64,000 bases of DNA from Tritrichomonas musculus (taxonomy: Eukaryota; Parabasalia; Tritrichomonadida; Tritrichomonadidae), in NCBI GenBank assembly GCA_039105265.1, contig JAPFFF010000094.1, positions 20,962-84,961 of the forward strand, read 5' to 3'. Below, piece by piece: positions 37,471 through 47,356 of the stretch (the stretch's first letter is position 1; each line of letters opens with the position of its first letter). The position numbers and the translations under genes are program-made. Under the pieces are notes generated by a model. The model made no database searches and was not told where the DNA came from. It was given only the letters and a program-made list of their open reading frames with translations.

Positions 37471-40400
37471 TTATTTTACGTAAACAGTTAAATGCGACAT
37501 TTTGTTTTGAACAATCTGTCTAATATAAAAATAATAAAAGCAAGGAGTTATCGGATAAATATTCATGAATCTTGACGATTTCTCGTTAGGATTATATTTA
37601 ACGAGGTCCGCAAGGACTGATTGGAATTCGTCAAACGTGGTTGTGCTCTGAATCTTCGTGATGAGCATCTTTCGGTGGGCCTGGTCGAAAACCTTCACGA
37701 ATACGTCAGCAGGCGGCGAATCTGCCTCCTCTTGCGCACTGCCGATCATCGCCGAGATCTCGCCGAGCAGCGACTCGTTGTCAGTGACGACTGAGTTGTA
37801 GGCAGTCAGCTTCTGCTCGAGCTGCTTCCTCTGGAACGGGAGGAGATTCGACGGGTCGACGCCGACCTCCCCCGCAAGCCTCTCGAACTCTGGGGCAGAA
37901 ATGGCAGGCGCATCACGCTGCGCCTCTATGCGTATGTCTGGCCAGCCCCCGCCCGAAGCTTGCAATCCGATCTGTGAAGTCGCATCGCACTCGCTGTGCT
38001 GGCTGCAATGATCGCTCGCAGCGCCACTGGCGGCCTCGCTTGCCCGGTCCTCATTTGCTTGTGCTTCGTTTGTTTTATTCAAGCTTGGATGATTTTCAGT
38101 TGCATGCGCTTCACTCTCCTGTAGCTCGCTCGTTTGTGCTTCGCTTTCTTTGCTTTCAATAGGCTGCACGCCATTTGTTTGGTTTTCATCAGTGTGGCCT
38201 TCATTCTCATTAGCTTGTTCTCCATTGTCCGGATTTTCGCTTGATTGTGATTCACCTGTTTGTGCTATATTTGCTTTACTTTCTGTAGGTTGTGTTTCAC
38301 TGGTTTGTATTTCGTTTGTTTGATCTTCATCTGTTTTATCTTCATTGTTTTGATTTTCAGATCCTTGTGCTTCATCTGTTTGATTCTCAGCTGCTTGATC
38401 TTCATTTGTTTGTATTTCGTTTGCTTGATTCTCATCTGTTTTATCTTCATTGTTTTGATTCTCAGCTGCTTGTGCTTCAATTGTTTGTGCTTCATCTGTT
38501 TGATTCTCAGCTCCTTGTGATTCATTGGTTTGCACTTCATTGTTTTGATTCTCAGCTGCTTGTGCTTCAATGGTTTGTGCTTCATCTGTTTGATTCTCAG
38601 CTGCTTGATCTTCATTTGTTTGTATTTCGTTTGCTTGATTCTCATCTGTTTTATCTTCATTGTTTTGATTTTCAGCTGCTTGTGCTTCAATTGTTTGTGT
38701 TTCATCTGTTTGATTCTCAGTTGTTTGTGCTTCATCTGTTTGATTCTCAGTTGTTTGTGCTTCATCTGTTTGATTCTCAGTTGTTTGTGCTTCATCTGTT
38801 TGATTCTCAGTTGTTTGGACTTCATCTGTTTGATTCTCAGTTGTTTGTGTTTCATCTGTTTGATTCTCAGTTGTTTGTGCTTCATCTGTTTGATTCTCAG
38901 TTGTTTGTGCTTCATCTGTTTGATTCTCAGTTGTTTGTGTTTCATCTGTTTGATTCTCAGTTGTTTGGACTTCATCTGTTTGATTCTCAGCTCCTTGTGC
39001 TTCAATTGTTTGCACTTCACTGGTTTGATTCTTATTTCCTTGGCTTTCATTGGTTTGATTTTCGTTTGGTTGGCATTCAGCTGCTTGTGCTTCGCCTGCT
39101 TGATTCTCACCAGCGATGATGCTTTCTTTTGCTTGTTCCCCGCCATTTTTGTTCTCCTTTGATTGGTTTTCATCGACGTCTGAGCTGCCGGTTGAGGGAG
39201 TTGCGTCGTTGGGGAACTCCTCGTTTGAGAGAGCGCTCTTTTTGTATATAAACGAGAAGAACGTGTTGCTGTTCCTTGGCTCAGGCGTGTTCTTCCTGAG
39301 CTTGAACATGTCGAACAGGTTCAGCGTGTTTCTCCTTCTCCTAAGGTCGTCGCCTCCTTCGATTACGTCTGGCACTGGAATCTTTTCGCCTCCATCGAGC
39401 TCCTCTGACATCGCCTTTGGCAGCCGCACGCAGTAAAACGAGTTTGACACTGTGTCGTTCGATGGCGAACTTGAGTCCTTTGTCATTGACAGTGGGTCGA
39501 TTCCGCCGTACACGTAGAACTGCGGGCCTTCGAAGTGGACGAGCCCAAACATGAAGAGAGTCGAAGGCTCGTTTCCGCCCATCTCGAAGTCCTCGTACGC
39601 CCAGTCCTTGTCCTTTCTCGCATTGATTGCAGACGGTGACACGATCTTCTTCTTGTCGTCGGAGCCGCCGAAGAAGATGAAGAACCCGTTCATGTAGAGA
39701 GACTTGTGCCCGTACCTGCACGGCGTCTTCCCGCTGATCTTGAACTTGAGCCACTTTTTGCCTTCCATGTCGAAGAATGACGTGTCGTTGAATGTCTTCC
39801 TGTGCCTGCCGCCGTGCACGACCATCCACTGCCCGCACTTGCACGCGGAGTGGTAGTAGCGAGGAGCCGGCTGCCCGAAGCACTCCAGCTTGCTCCACTT
39901 GCTGTCCTTGATCGAGAAGACCCAGACGTCGTTGTACACTGTGCTCCTCTGGTAGCCGCCAAAGACGATCAGCTCGCCGTTGTAGTGGACCATCGTGTGG
40001 CCCGCGCGCGGCTCGGGAAGCTGCTCGACGAGCTCTGACGTGTCCACGTCAACCTTCTCCCACTCGATGCCGTAGTGGCCGTTGTCCCTGCCGACGTAGA
40101 GGTCGTTGAAGAAGTCGTTGTTGCACTCGCCGCCGAAGAGGAAGATGCGCGACTCCTCGTCGACTGCGAGCGCGTGCCCGGCGCGTGACGAAGGCCCGCT
40201 CGGCGAGATGTAGACGTTGAACGACTTAGAGAACGGCGAGAAGAAAGAGTTCACGTTGAGCCACTCGTGGTTGAATCCTTTCCCGCCAAACGTGAAAACG
40301 CTCGAGTTTAGTGCGACAGAGTCGTGGCCAAACACGTGCAGCGAGAGCCGCTGAAGCTGCACCCGCTGTATGAAGAACATCGCCGCCTGGTTTGCCTCCT

Positions 40401-41895
40401 TGTACAGCTCGAGCCTTCTCTCCTCGATCAGCTGGATGAACTTCTCCTTGTCCTCTGAGTTCATGAACTCGACGATGCAGTTTGTGCTGCTTCCGTCCTG
40501 GTCGATGTGGAACGAGATTGTGTCCATCTGCAGCTTCTGGTCGAGGTACTTGAAGTCCTCGATCTTTGAGTCGTGTATGACGTCCTCCTTGTTCTTGCTG
40601 GCGAGCTGCGTCGTCAGCATCACCATGTCGTTGAACGTGTAAAAGATGCCGCGAATACCCTTCAGCTTGATCTTCACGTCAAACGTTGCAAGGAGCCTCC
40701 TCGACGGGTAGAGGATGTCGACCTTCTTCGAGAGCCTCTTGTATATGTTGTACAGCTTCTCCTGCGCCTCGGCGGACTCCTTCGAGTACTCGATGCTGTC
40801 GAGGACGGACGTGATCGACTTGAACGCCATGTCGAGGAAGGCCGCGTCGGGGTGGCACTTCGGCGTGAAGCTGATGAGGTCCCTCAGAAAAAGTGGGTAT
40901 TTTGGGACCCTCTGCAGGGGCACAATGAAGTACGACATCGGGTCCATGTTGTTCAGGCGCGGGTCGCTCGTCACTATCTGCTCTATCTTGCCCTTGTCCG
41001 CGTGGTTCATTATCTCGTAGATCGAGTTGAGGTTCTTGATGTACTCCTTCACCATCTTGAAGAACTCGGAGCAGCTCAGGAAAGTCGTCGAGATCATCGT
41101 CGCGTACGAGGAGACCTCGGTGTTCAGGTCGCTCAGGAAGATGTTGTGCACGCGCGCTATGTTCTCTATGATGTCAAACTTCTTGTAGTCGGCGTCCGCG
41201 AAGACGCGGTTCGCCTTGAACTGCGGGATGATGATTTGGTTGATCGTGAGAAGCTGCGTTATGTACTGTATCTCGGTTTTCCGGATTTCTTCGATAACAT
41301 GGCATCGCATGTTGACCTTTTTGAACTCATCTTCTGTGAGCGAGCAGCATATCGTGTACTTTTTTCCTCGAAATTCAGTCAGCATATCAGTAGCTTTCAT
41401 TTCATTGGATGGAACTTGGCCTTTTTCATTTAGTATCGTTTTGGGTTGTGTATTATCTGTTTTGTAGGGATATGACGCAATTAAATAATCGCATAAGTCG
41501 GAAGAAGATTTATCTTGAAATTCAAGGGGATTGATTTTAACTTCCCAAGGTAAATGAATATCATTTTGTACTACTGAGTTTGGATAAAAAAATTGGAAAT
41601 CTTTTTCTTTTTTAGGACCAACCATTAAATAATATTCTGGACGTTGATACGATTTTAAATTTGACTGTATTACTAATTTGGGATATTTTTCTATAGGATT
41701 GCATTCGGGTTCTAAAGTCTCTCGAAAAAAAGGAGTCTTTACCATTAAAATTTCATCATCAATATTGAATGACATTGCATTTTTTCTTTGTAATATAATA
41801 ATAATTTGCTCAACATTTTGATTCTGAGCCCTACGAATAGGTAAAATAAAATTTTTTGAGCTTTTTCTAGCAAAAACAATGAATCTTTCTGTCAT
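37471..41895 (-). CDS. RhoGEF (DH-PH) protein with kelch repeats, 1,474 aa
   Basis: Probably a guanine-nucleotide exchange factor for Rho/Rac GTPases acting on the actin cytoskeleton. A DH domain spans about residues 195-390, with the helix EEIRKTEIQYITQLL at its start and PLQRVPKYPLFLRDL, the conserved exchange-helix motif, near residue 320. A PH-like fold follows (about 398-495). Five or six kelch blades (about 512-815) show FGG plus RAGHAL/RAGHTM motifs. Residues about 925-1280 are a low-complexity Glu/Asn/Gln/Thr repeat, and the last 190 are less ordered. ATG at 41895. The 5' 600 bases are AT-rich (17/60 GC at 41821-41880) and the exchange-kelch part GC-rich (37/60 at 40021-40080), with the low-complexity part dropping again. 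Confidence 0.85.
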   Translation of the reverse strand: MTERFIVFARKSSKNFILPIRRAQNQNVEQIIIILQRKNAMSFNIDDEILMVKTPFFRETLEPECNPIEKYPKLVIQSNLKSYQRPEYYLMVGPKKEKDFQFFYPNSVVQNDIHLPWEVKINPLEFQDKSSSDLCDYLIASYPYKTDNTQPKTILNEKGQVPSNEMKATDMLTEFRGKKYTICCSLTEDEFKKVNMRCHVIEEIRKTEIQYITQLLTINQIIIPQFKANRVFADADYKKFDIIENIARVHNIFLSDLNTEVSSYATMISTTFLSCSEFFKMVKEYIKNLNSIYEIMNHADKGKIEQIVTSDPRLNNMDPMSYFIVPLQRVPKYPLFLRDLISFTPKCHPDAAFLDMAFKSITSVLDSIEYSKESAEAQEKLYNIYKRLSKKVDILYPSRRLLATFDVKIKLKGIRGIFYTFNDMVMLTTQLASKNKEDVIHDSKIEDFKYLDQKLQMDTISFHIDQDGSSTNCIVEFMNSEDKEKFIQLIEERRLELYKEANQAAMFFIQRVQLQRLSLHVFGHDSVALNSSVFTFGGKGFNHEWLNVNSFFSPFSKSFNVYISPSGPSSRAGHALAVDEESRIFLFGGECNNDFFNDLYVGRDNGHYGIEWEKVDVDTSELVEQLPEPRAGHTMVHYNGELIVFGGYQRSTVYNDVWVFSIKDSKWSKLECFGQPAPRYYHSACKCGQWMVVHGGRHRKTFNDTSFFDMEGKKWLKFKISGKTPCRYGHKSLYMNGFFIFFGGSDDKKKIVSPSAINARKDKDWAYEDFEMGGNEPSTLFMFGLVHFEGPQFYVYGGIDPLSMTKDSSSPSNDTVSNSFYCVRLPKAMSEELDGGEKIPVPDVIEGGDDLRRRRNTLNLFDMFKLRKNTPEPRNSNTFFSFIYKKSALSNEEFPNDATPSTGSSDVDENQSKENKNGGEQAKESIIAGENQAGEAQAAECQPNENQTNESQGNKNQTSEVQTIEAQGAENQTDEVQTTENQTDETQTTENQTDEAQTTENQTDEAQTTENQTDETQTTENQTDEVQTTENQTDEAQTTENQTDEAQTTENQTDEAQTTENQTDETQTIEAQAAENQNNEDKTDENQANEIQTNEDQAAENQTDEAQTIEAQAAENQNNEVQTNESQGAENQTDEAQTIEAQAAENQNNEDKTDENQANEIQTNEDQAAENQTDEAQGSENQNNEDKTDEDQTNEIQTSETQPTESKANIAQTGESQSSENPDNGEQANENEGHTDENQTNGVQPIESKESEAQTSELQESEAHATENHPSLNKTNEAQANEDRASEAASGAASDHCSQHSECDATSQIGLQASGGGWPDIRIEAQRDAPAISAPEFERLAGEVGVDPSNLLPFQRKQLEQKLTAYNSVVTDNESLLGEISAMIGSAQEEADSPPADVFVKVFDQAHRKMLITKIQSTTTFDEFQSVLADLVKYNPNEKSSRFMNIYPITPCFYYFYIRQIVQNKMSHLTVYVK
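38250..39110 (-). repeat. Coding minisatellite (9-codon ENQTDEAQT unit)
   Basis: Inside the RhoGEF gene a 27-base unit encoding ENQTDEAQT/ETQTT variants is repeated, most regularly between about 38680 and 38990. It is AT-richer than the surrounding coding DNA. Because 27 is divisible by three, copy changes keep the frame. Confidence 0.8.
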
Positions 41896-42177
41896 TAAAA
41901 TTTTTTAAAAAATTTGTTAATTTTCATAGAATTTTTTGCAATATCAATCAATTTTTGTAAAAAAAGAAATATAAATTTATTTTAAAAAAATATTAAATTA
42001 TTTTTTTAAAAAATATAAAAATTAAACAATAATTTTATTTTTAAATATAAAAATTAAAATTTCACATATTTGATTTAAATTTAAATTTAAAGTTATTCTC
42101 ATTTTTATTTTTGTATAATATAATAAAATTCAATTAAATTTTTTTCTCCTAAAATTTTATGTCATATTTGTAATACG

Positions 42178-42218
<41 letters not shown>

Positions 42219-42267
42219 TTTGTTGTTGTGGCAATTAAGTCTTTACCAACAACTGTATTTGCATAAA
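41896..42267. other. AT-rich spacer with a (TA)n microsatellite
   Basis: Upstream of the RhoGEF gene. A pure TA dinucleotide run of about 36 bases lies at 42181-42216. No gene is seen. Confidence 0.6.
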
Positions 42268-42276
42268 TTAAATTAA
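42268..42276. repeat. Target-site duplication of the MITE, left copy
   Basis: TTAAATTAA, identical to 43021-43029 directly outside the right end. Confidence 0.7.
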
Positions 42277-43020
42277 GGGAGCAGTCTCATTTTGAATTTT
42301 TATAACTTTTTCACAATTTTTGAATAGGAAATAAATTGAATTTTTTTCGATCAATAAAATAGATATATACACATTTTATATATTATTAGTTTTCATATAC
42401 ATCAGAGAATATATATATAAAGGCAAATCATAGAATTCATTAGACATGATGAATATTCCTTTAATTTTTTGGCATCAATAATTTTGATGATTATTATTTT
42501 AGACATATCTTTTTAAATAAACAATAAAATGAGTAAACATTTTCTCAACTTATAAAATGTTTATCTACTAATGTATTTAAACTGTATTATTTTTAGTTAT
42601 CTCTATGATGTAATTTGCATAAAACACAAAAACCATACCATAAAAACGCTTAATTACGATGTAATTCTTTCGATTTACCTTAAATGCATGATAGGTTTTT
42701 ATATTTTTATATTATATTTATATATAATACAAATATAATTAAAAAAAGTTGAGAAAGCATTTATGTAAATTATTGATTTTTCATTGAGATGCTTTTAAAA
42801 TAAAATTATTCAAAATTACTGGTGTCAAAAAATCGAGAGAATATTCATTATGTCTAATGAATTCTATGATTTGCCTTTATATATATATTCTCTGATGTAT
42901 ATGAAAACTAATAATTTATAAAATATGTATATATCTATTTTATTGATTGAAAAAAATTCAATTTATTTCCTATTCAAAAATTTTGAAAAAGTTATAAAAA
43001 TTCAAAATGATACTGCTCCC
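42277..43020. mobile_element. Non-autonomous inverted-repeat element (MITE), 744 bp, probably MULE-type
   Basis: The ends start GGGAGCAGT and finish ACTGCTCCC. Inverted-repeat arms of roughly 215 bases (42277 to about 42492, and about 42806 to 43020) pair with few mismatches, including the block GGCAAATCATAGAATTCATT. A perfect 9-base direct repeat, TTAAATTAA, flanks the element at 42268-42276 and 43021-43029. The interior has no coding capacity. A 9-base duplication and GGG end match the Mutator-like element at 13781-16353, so a MULE transposase probably mobilised it. Confidence 0.8.
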
Positions 43021-43029
43021 TTAAATTAA
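43021..43029. repeat. Target-site duplication of the MITE, right copy
   Basis: TTAAATTAA, identical to 42268-42276. The element inserted just downstream of the polymerase alpha gene. Confidence 0.7.
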
Positions 43030-43109
43030 TATGTACATAAAATAAAAAAGAATTTAGAAGAGTATAGAAAAAGAATTTATACAATAATTATAATTTATAT
43101 AAATTATAA

Positions 43110-46100
43110 TTAAGATTCATCACCTCTAAATAAAGATTTGAAATTCAGTCTTGAGAAATCGTGATTTTGATAATAATAATCCATAATTCGATACATGTAC
43201 TGACGAAACTCAGTCATTTCTACGTCATCATCTTTATTGGGGGTTTTGAATAAGGCTTTGAAGTATCGAAGAGTGTTGAAAATGTCAGCAGGAGAAATGA
43301 GATTTGTTATTCCGCCGTGGCAAACTTCATGATCTTTGTTTTTATATCCATTTGTGTGAACTACCTTTCTGGTTGATAAAGGAAGTTGAACCGTTTTATA
43401 CGTGCATAAGTAACCATCGCAGCCGAATAATTTTGGATTCTCTTCGGCGCTCTCTTTCATTCTTGGATCTGTGAGAAACTTTTTAACGAAATCTGTCAGC
43501 TGGTTGGCTACGTCTTTCCAATTATTTTGGTATCCGCATTCAGTTCTAGGGCATTTTAAGCATTGGCTGTATTTTGATGTCATTCGGATGAGCTTATCGC
43601 ATCCTCTACATATAAACGTAAGTTCTGTGATTCTTGGAATATTATAGCAAGGGTTGTATTCTGTATCTGTTGGGAGATTATCTAACGGAACTTGCGTGCG
43701 GCAGCCAAGAGCATTTGATATCTGCGATAATTGCATTTGGCCAAAAGGCTCGCAAAGACGCCACAAAGGATGAAGAAGCTGATTAGTTAGATACCAATCA
43801 ACATCAATCTTGCTAAAGTCATCATTAACTTCTTCTTTGAAACAAGCTTTTGAACTAATATCTTTTGTATCTGATTTGACTATATAATAAGAAATTGTAT
43901 CGCCTTGCTTTTTAATAGTTCCTTGTTCTTTCATTCTCAATGCAACAGTGACATGAGGTGGATTTTTTGAGTTTGATTGATATTGTTCGATATTACTTTT
44001 AAGTGCTTTATTAATTAAAAGATCTGTGATTGGAATTTCTTTTGGATAGCAAAGACTTTTTATGGTTTCTTCATGATCTTCTTCATTTTCATTTGTTAAT
44101 GCTTTTCCATTATTATGCAGCATTGACGAAATGGCTTCAAGCTCGGTCAAAATGTTGTTAATTGCTTGATCTTTATCTTGCATATCTTTCATAAATTGTT
44201 TAATTATAAAGTCACTTAATTTTCTGGTTAAAATACTCCAATCACGTCGAACCATATCCAAACCAGAAGCTTTAAATTCGGGAGGAGTTTGTTCACCTTT
44301 ATAGACAAGAGCAGCATATTTTTTCTTTTGGACAAGAAGCATTTTCAAGAAAATGTAATCAATTCCGAGTTTCAAATATTGATATTTTTTGGATATTGCA
44401 TTAGAAAGCTCTTCAGCTTTTTTATTTGCTTGATCAATGTCTGTTACAGAACTGTTAACCATAACTGAATCTGTATCACCGTATATAACTGCTGATTCTG
44501 AACCACACATGTTTACCATTGTTTTAACTGTATCTTCAAGAATTGATCGACCTTGGGAAGTGATTAATGAAGCTAGTTCTTGTGATTGAAATCTAGAATT
44601 TTTATAACCAAGATAACCATACATTGAATTTGCAAGTAGTTTAATTGCTTTTTCTTTGACGTTTAATCTATTAATCTCTATGTTAATCTTATCTTGAACA
44701 TTACGGTTTGCTGTTTTTAGTTCTTCTTGAAGTTTCTTTCTTTGTTTTTTAATTTCATTACGGGGCTCAAGAAGATAGGTCATTATTTGAGGAATAATTC
44801 CGTTTTCTTTGCTATTTTTTGATTTATAAGCATCAGGATGTTCTTTGTCAACCGTAGAAAAACATATATTGTATTCTCTAATGATTGATGGATAGAGGGA
44901 ATTGAAATCGAGAACAAGAATACAAGTATCGTAAAATCCACGGATTGGATCAAGAACTTTACCACCTTTATATTTTGCTTCTTTCTTTAACGGTTCATTT
45001 GTTTTCGAAAAAATTTTTTCTGGTAGAATATAATTTGCTGCGAAAAATCTTTGTAATAAAAGTGTTTCGCATCTAGGTGATGAAGAACCTAATAAAACGC
45101 GTAGCCATGGGCATGCACTAAGCTTTGAGATTTGTAAAGATAATGGTAAAATTTCATTTTCTTTAATAAGTCTCATTACAAGATTTGAATCTCGAAGAGT
45201 GAAATTTACCAAATTTTCTAAATCAGGTTTTGAGGACATTTTTTTTGAAATATCAAGATTTTCTAAATTTTGTCTATTAACATTAAATTTATCTTTGACG
45301 ATGGTTGAAAAATCATTAACTTTTAATTTCAAAAATTCAATACATGAAACTCTAACATCAACAGGAATTCTTCCAGCTAAAGCAACTGAAATGTCAAATT
45401 TCCCTTTTTTAGGACTGACATGTTTAACCCTTCCCAATAAGTACCATGTTTTAACTTTGTGTTGGACTAATTTATCATAAATTAATGGAATGTCTACATT
45501 GTTAAGGCCAAATGATGAAACTAAGTCGATATCATATAATTCAAGTTGTTCAACAAACTTTGTAATAAGATTTGTTTCATTTTTACAAATAACAACATTA
45601 CGACCTTGTACTGAACGAACATATTCTGAGCTTAGAGATTCATCTTTTTTAGGACAAACAAATATCATGGACTTTATCGGAGTTTTATCTTTTTCTTGGA
45701 AAGGCATAAATGTCTCAATGTTCCAATAATAAAGAATGTTCATCGCAGCCATAACAATTTGAGGATTGTTTTTACTATCAATAACCTTTTGGAGCGCAAA
45801 TGTGCAAATATTAAATGGTGGAACATGTTCATCTGGTAGTTGGTTTTCTGGAAGAATCGTAATACTATCAACATCTTTAATAGAAAACATTGGACAAGTC
45901 GTGTATTGGTTTAGCTTTTTAATTCCAGTAGCACGTATCCATGTTGGGCCATAAATACGCTTTTCTAGAAGAAATCGTTCTGTTAATGTAGAAGTAAGTC
46001 CAAAAACTTCAGAATAATGATCTCCTTCTTGTGGAATTTGTGATAAATCGCCTTTAGGTGTAAGTTGTACGCAATACCATTTGGTAAATTTTGGAATGTT

Positions 46101-47129
46101 CAATTTATCAAAAGCATATTTCTTGTCTTCATAACCTTTTTTAATAATATTAAATTTAGCTTTGCGTGCTTTCTGTTCAACCTCTTCTTCTAGTTCAGTT
46201 TCATGGCCAGGAATTGGTAAGAATTGTAAATTATAATAGCATAGTCCTACCATTATACATATTGTATAGTATTTCCCTTTGTATTTGTATTTACAGAAAA
46301 GATACAAATTATTATTTTCTTCATGAACATGGTACATATATAAGTCCATTGTTTCATCAGATGGAACAGCAATTTCAATTTTTTGAAATGTTTTAATTTC
46401 ATCTTCTGTTAATGCTAAGCTTTCAATTTCAACTTTTTGAAGATCAAAATTGGTAAGTCGTTCTTGCTTGTTATTTTTTTTGCTACTCGTATTATTTGTA
46501 GTAGGAGGAGTTATTTTTAATGTAACATCTGTTTCTGTAGAAATTTCTTCGTTTTCTATCGAATTTGTAAGATTATTTGTTTCTTTATGAGTTTGATATT
46601 CTTGTAAATTGGTTTGTGGTGGTGGAAGTGATATGTCTTCGTCATCTTCAAGTATATTTTCTCTGCGTTTTCTTACTAAATCTGGCATTGGAGCTTTTTG
46701 TTGATTTTTTTTCTTACTTTTCTTCTTTCTAGGATCTTCTTCATCATCTAATTCAATTTTTTGTAATATTAAGTCGAGATCATGGTCATCATTATTTGCC
46801 TCTTTTATGGGTTTGTCTTTTGCTTTCTTTTTAGTTGAAGATCCTGATTGCTTTTCAAGAAGACTGAATAAAGTTGTTTTTTGGACAGGAACTTCGGATC
46901 CTTTTTTACTTTTTTTGTTTAAAGTTTGCTTTTTTTCCGGTTCAAAATCAGCGTATTGACCTTGAACAACGAATCCATCATCACTATCATATGAATCATC
47001 ATAACCACCTTCACCTGACGAAGAAGAATATGATTGAAAATCAGAAAGTGAATCTTTGGATTTTTCTAAAAGTTTTCTCGCTTCTTCTGCTTCGATTTGT
47101 GACCTTCCTTGTTTCTTTCGAGTTTCCAT
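43110..47129 (-). CDS. POLA1: DNA polymerase alpha catalytic subunit, 1,339 aa
   Basis: Family B polymerase that extends primase RNA primers in nuclear replication. The N-terminus has the alpha-type Glu/Lys-rich start and acidic Ser stretches. Motif A (DFNSLYPSIIREYN) is at about residue 741, the motif B region (KLLANSMYGYLGYKNSRF) near 830, and motif C (YGDTDSV) near 883. The proofreading exonuclease carboxylates are not evident, as is usual for alpha. Two C-terminal zinc modules are visible: CRGC...CLKC (about 1173-1195) and CDGYLC...VCHG (about 1235-1265). It is slightly shorter than animal POLA1. ATG at 47129. A 10-codon upstream ORF (47132-47164) ends two bases before the start. Composition is AT-rich to the 3' end (16/60 GC at 43141-43200), unlike the RhoGEF gene next door. 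Confidence 0.93.
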   Translation of the reverse strand: METRKKQGRSQIEAEEARKLLEKSKDSLSDFQSYSSSSGEGGYDDSYDSDDGFVVQGQYADFEPEKKQTLNKKSKKGSEVPVQKTTLFSLLEKQSGSSTKKKAKDKPIKEANNDDHDLDLILQKIELDDEEDPRKKKSKKKNQQKAPMPDLVRKRRENILEDDEDISLPPPQTNLQEYQTHKETNNLTNSIENEEISTETDVTLKITPPTTNNTSSKKNNKQERLTNFDLQKVEIESLALTEDEIKTFQKIEIAVPSDETMDLYMYHVHEENNNLYLFCKYKYKGKYYTICIMVGLCYYNLQFLPIPGHETELEEEVEQKARKAKFNIIKKGYEDKKYAFDKLNIPKFTKWYCVQLTPKGDLSQIPQEGDHYSEVFGLTSTLTERFLLEKRIYGPTWIRATGIKKLNQYTTCPMFSIKDVDSITILPENQLPDEHVPPFNICTFALQKVIDSKNNPQIVMAAMNILYYWNIETFMPFQEKDKTPIKSMIFVCPKKDESLSSEYVRSVQGRNVVICKNETNLITKFVEQLELYDIDLVSSFGLNNVDIPLIYDKLVQHKVKTWYLLGRVKHVSPKKGKFDISVALAGRIPVDVRVSCIEFLKLKVNDFSTIVKDKFNVNRQNLENLDISKKMSSKPDLENLVNFTLRDSNLVMRLIKENEILPLSLQISKLSACPWLRVLLGSSSPRCETLLLQRFFAANYILPEKIFSKTNEPLKKEAKYKGGKVLDPIRGFYDTCILVLDFNSLYPSIIREYNICFSTVDKEHPDAYKSKNSKENGIIPQIMTYLLEPRNEIKKQRKKLQEELKTANRNVQDKINIEINRLNVKEKAIKLLANSMYGYLGYKNSRFQSQELASLITSQGRSILEDTVKTMVNMCGSESAVIYGDTDSVMVNSSVTDIDQANKKAEELSNAISKKYQYLKLGIDYIFLKMLLVQKKKYAALVYKGEQTPPEFKASGLDMVRRDWSILTRKLSDFIIKQFMKDMQDKDQAINNILTELEAISSMLHNNGKALTNENEEDHEETIKSLCYPKEIPITDLLINKALKSNIEQYQSNSKNPPHVTVALRMKEQGTIKKQGDTISYYIVKSDTKDISSKACFKEEVNDDFSKIDVDWYLTNQLLHPLWRLCEPFGQMQLSQISNALGCRTQVPLDNLPTDTEYNPCYNIPRITELTFICRGCDKLIRMTSKYSQCLKCPRTECGYQNNWKDVANQLTDFVKKFLTDPRMKESAEENPKLFGCDGYLCTYKTVQLPLSTRKVVHTNGYKNKDHEVCHGGITNLISPADIFNTLRYFKALFKTPNKDDDVEMTEFRQYMYRIMDYYYQNHDFSRLNFKSLFRGDES

Positions 47130-47356
47130 TTTTAATTAAGATAGAAATTATAAACGTCATCCATTTTTAATTAGACTCATTAATAACTTGTGATCTGATC
47201 AATTTTTTTAATAAATATTTATCAAATTAAGATCAAATAATATTTTTATGTTTTAAAGATTAAAAAAGTTTCTTCAATGATAACTAAATCCTTAAATTCG
47301 CAAAAAAGGTCAAAATTTCAAGAATATTCAAATTATTAGTTAATTGTAAGATAAGA
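47130..47356. promoter_or_regulatory. Divergent promoter region, polymerase alpha and thioredoxin-like genes
   Basis: 227 bases of AT-rich DNA separate the two start codons. I see no clear initiator or other named motif. Confidence 0.35.
47132..47164 (-). other. Upstream ORF (10 codons) before DNA polymerase alpha
   Basis: An ATG at 47164 opens a 10-codon frame (MDDVYNFYLN) whose TAA ends two bases before the polymerase start codon. The context TTAATTAAAAATGGA of the main start is nearly duplicated here (CTAATTAAAAATGGA). If the transcript starts upstream of 47164 this could limit translation; if the leader is shorter it is irrelevant. Confidence 0.3.

Noticed and set aside
42268-43029. piggyBac-type element because TTAA flanks both ends
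   Set aside because: The flanking identity extends to nine bases (TTAAATTAA), which fits MULE-type duplication better than a four-base TTAA target.
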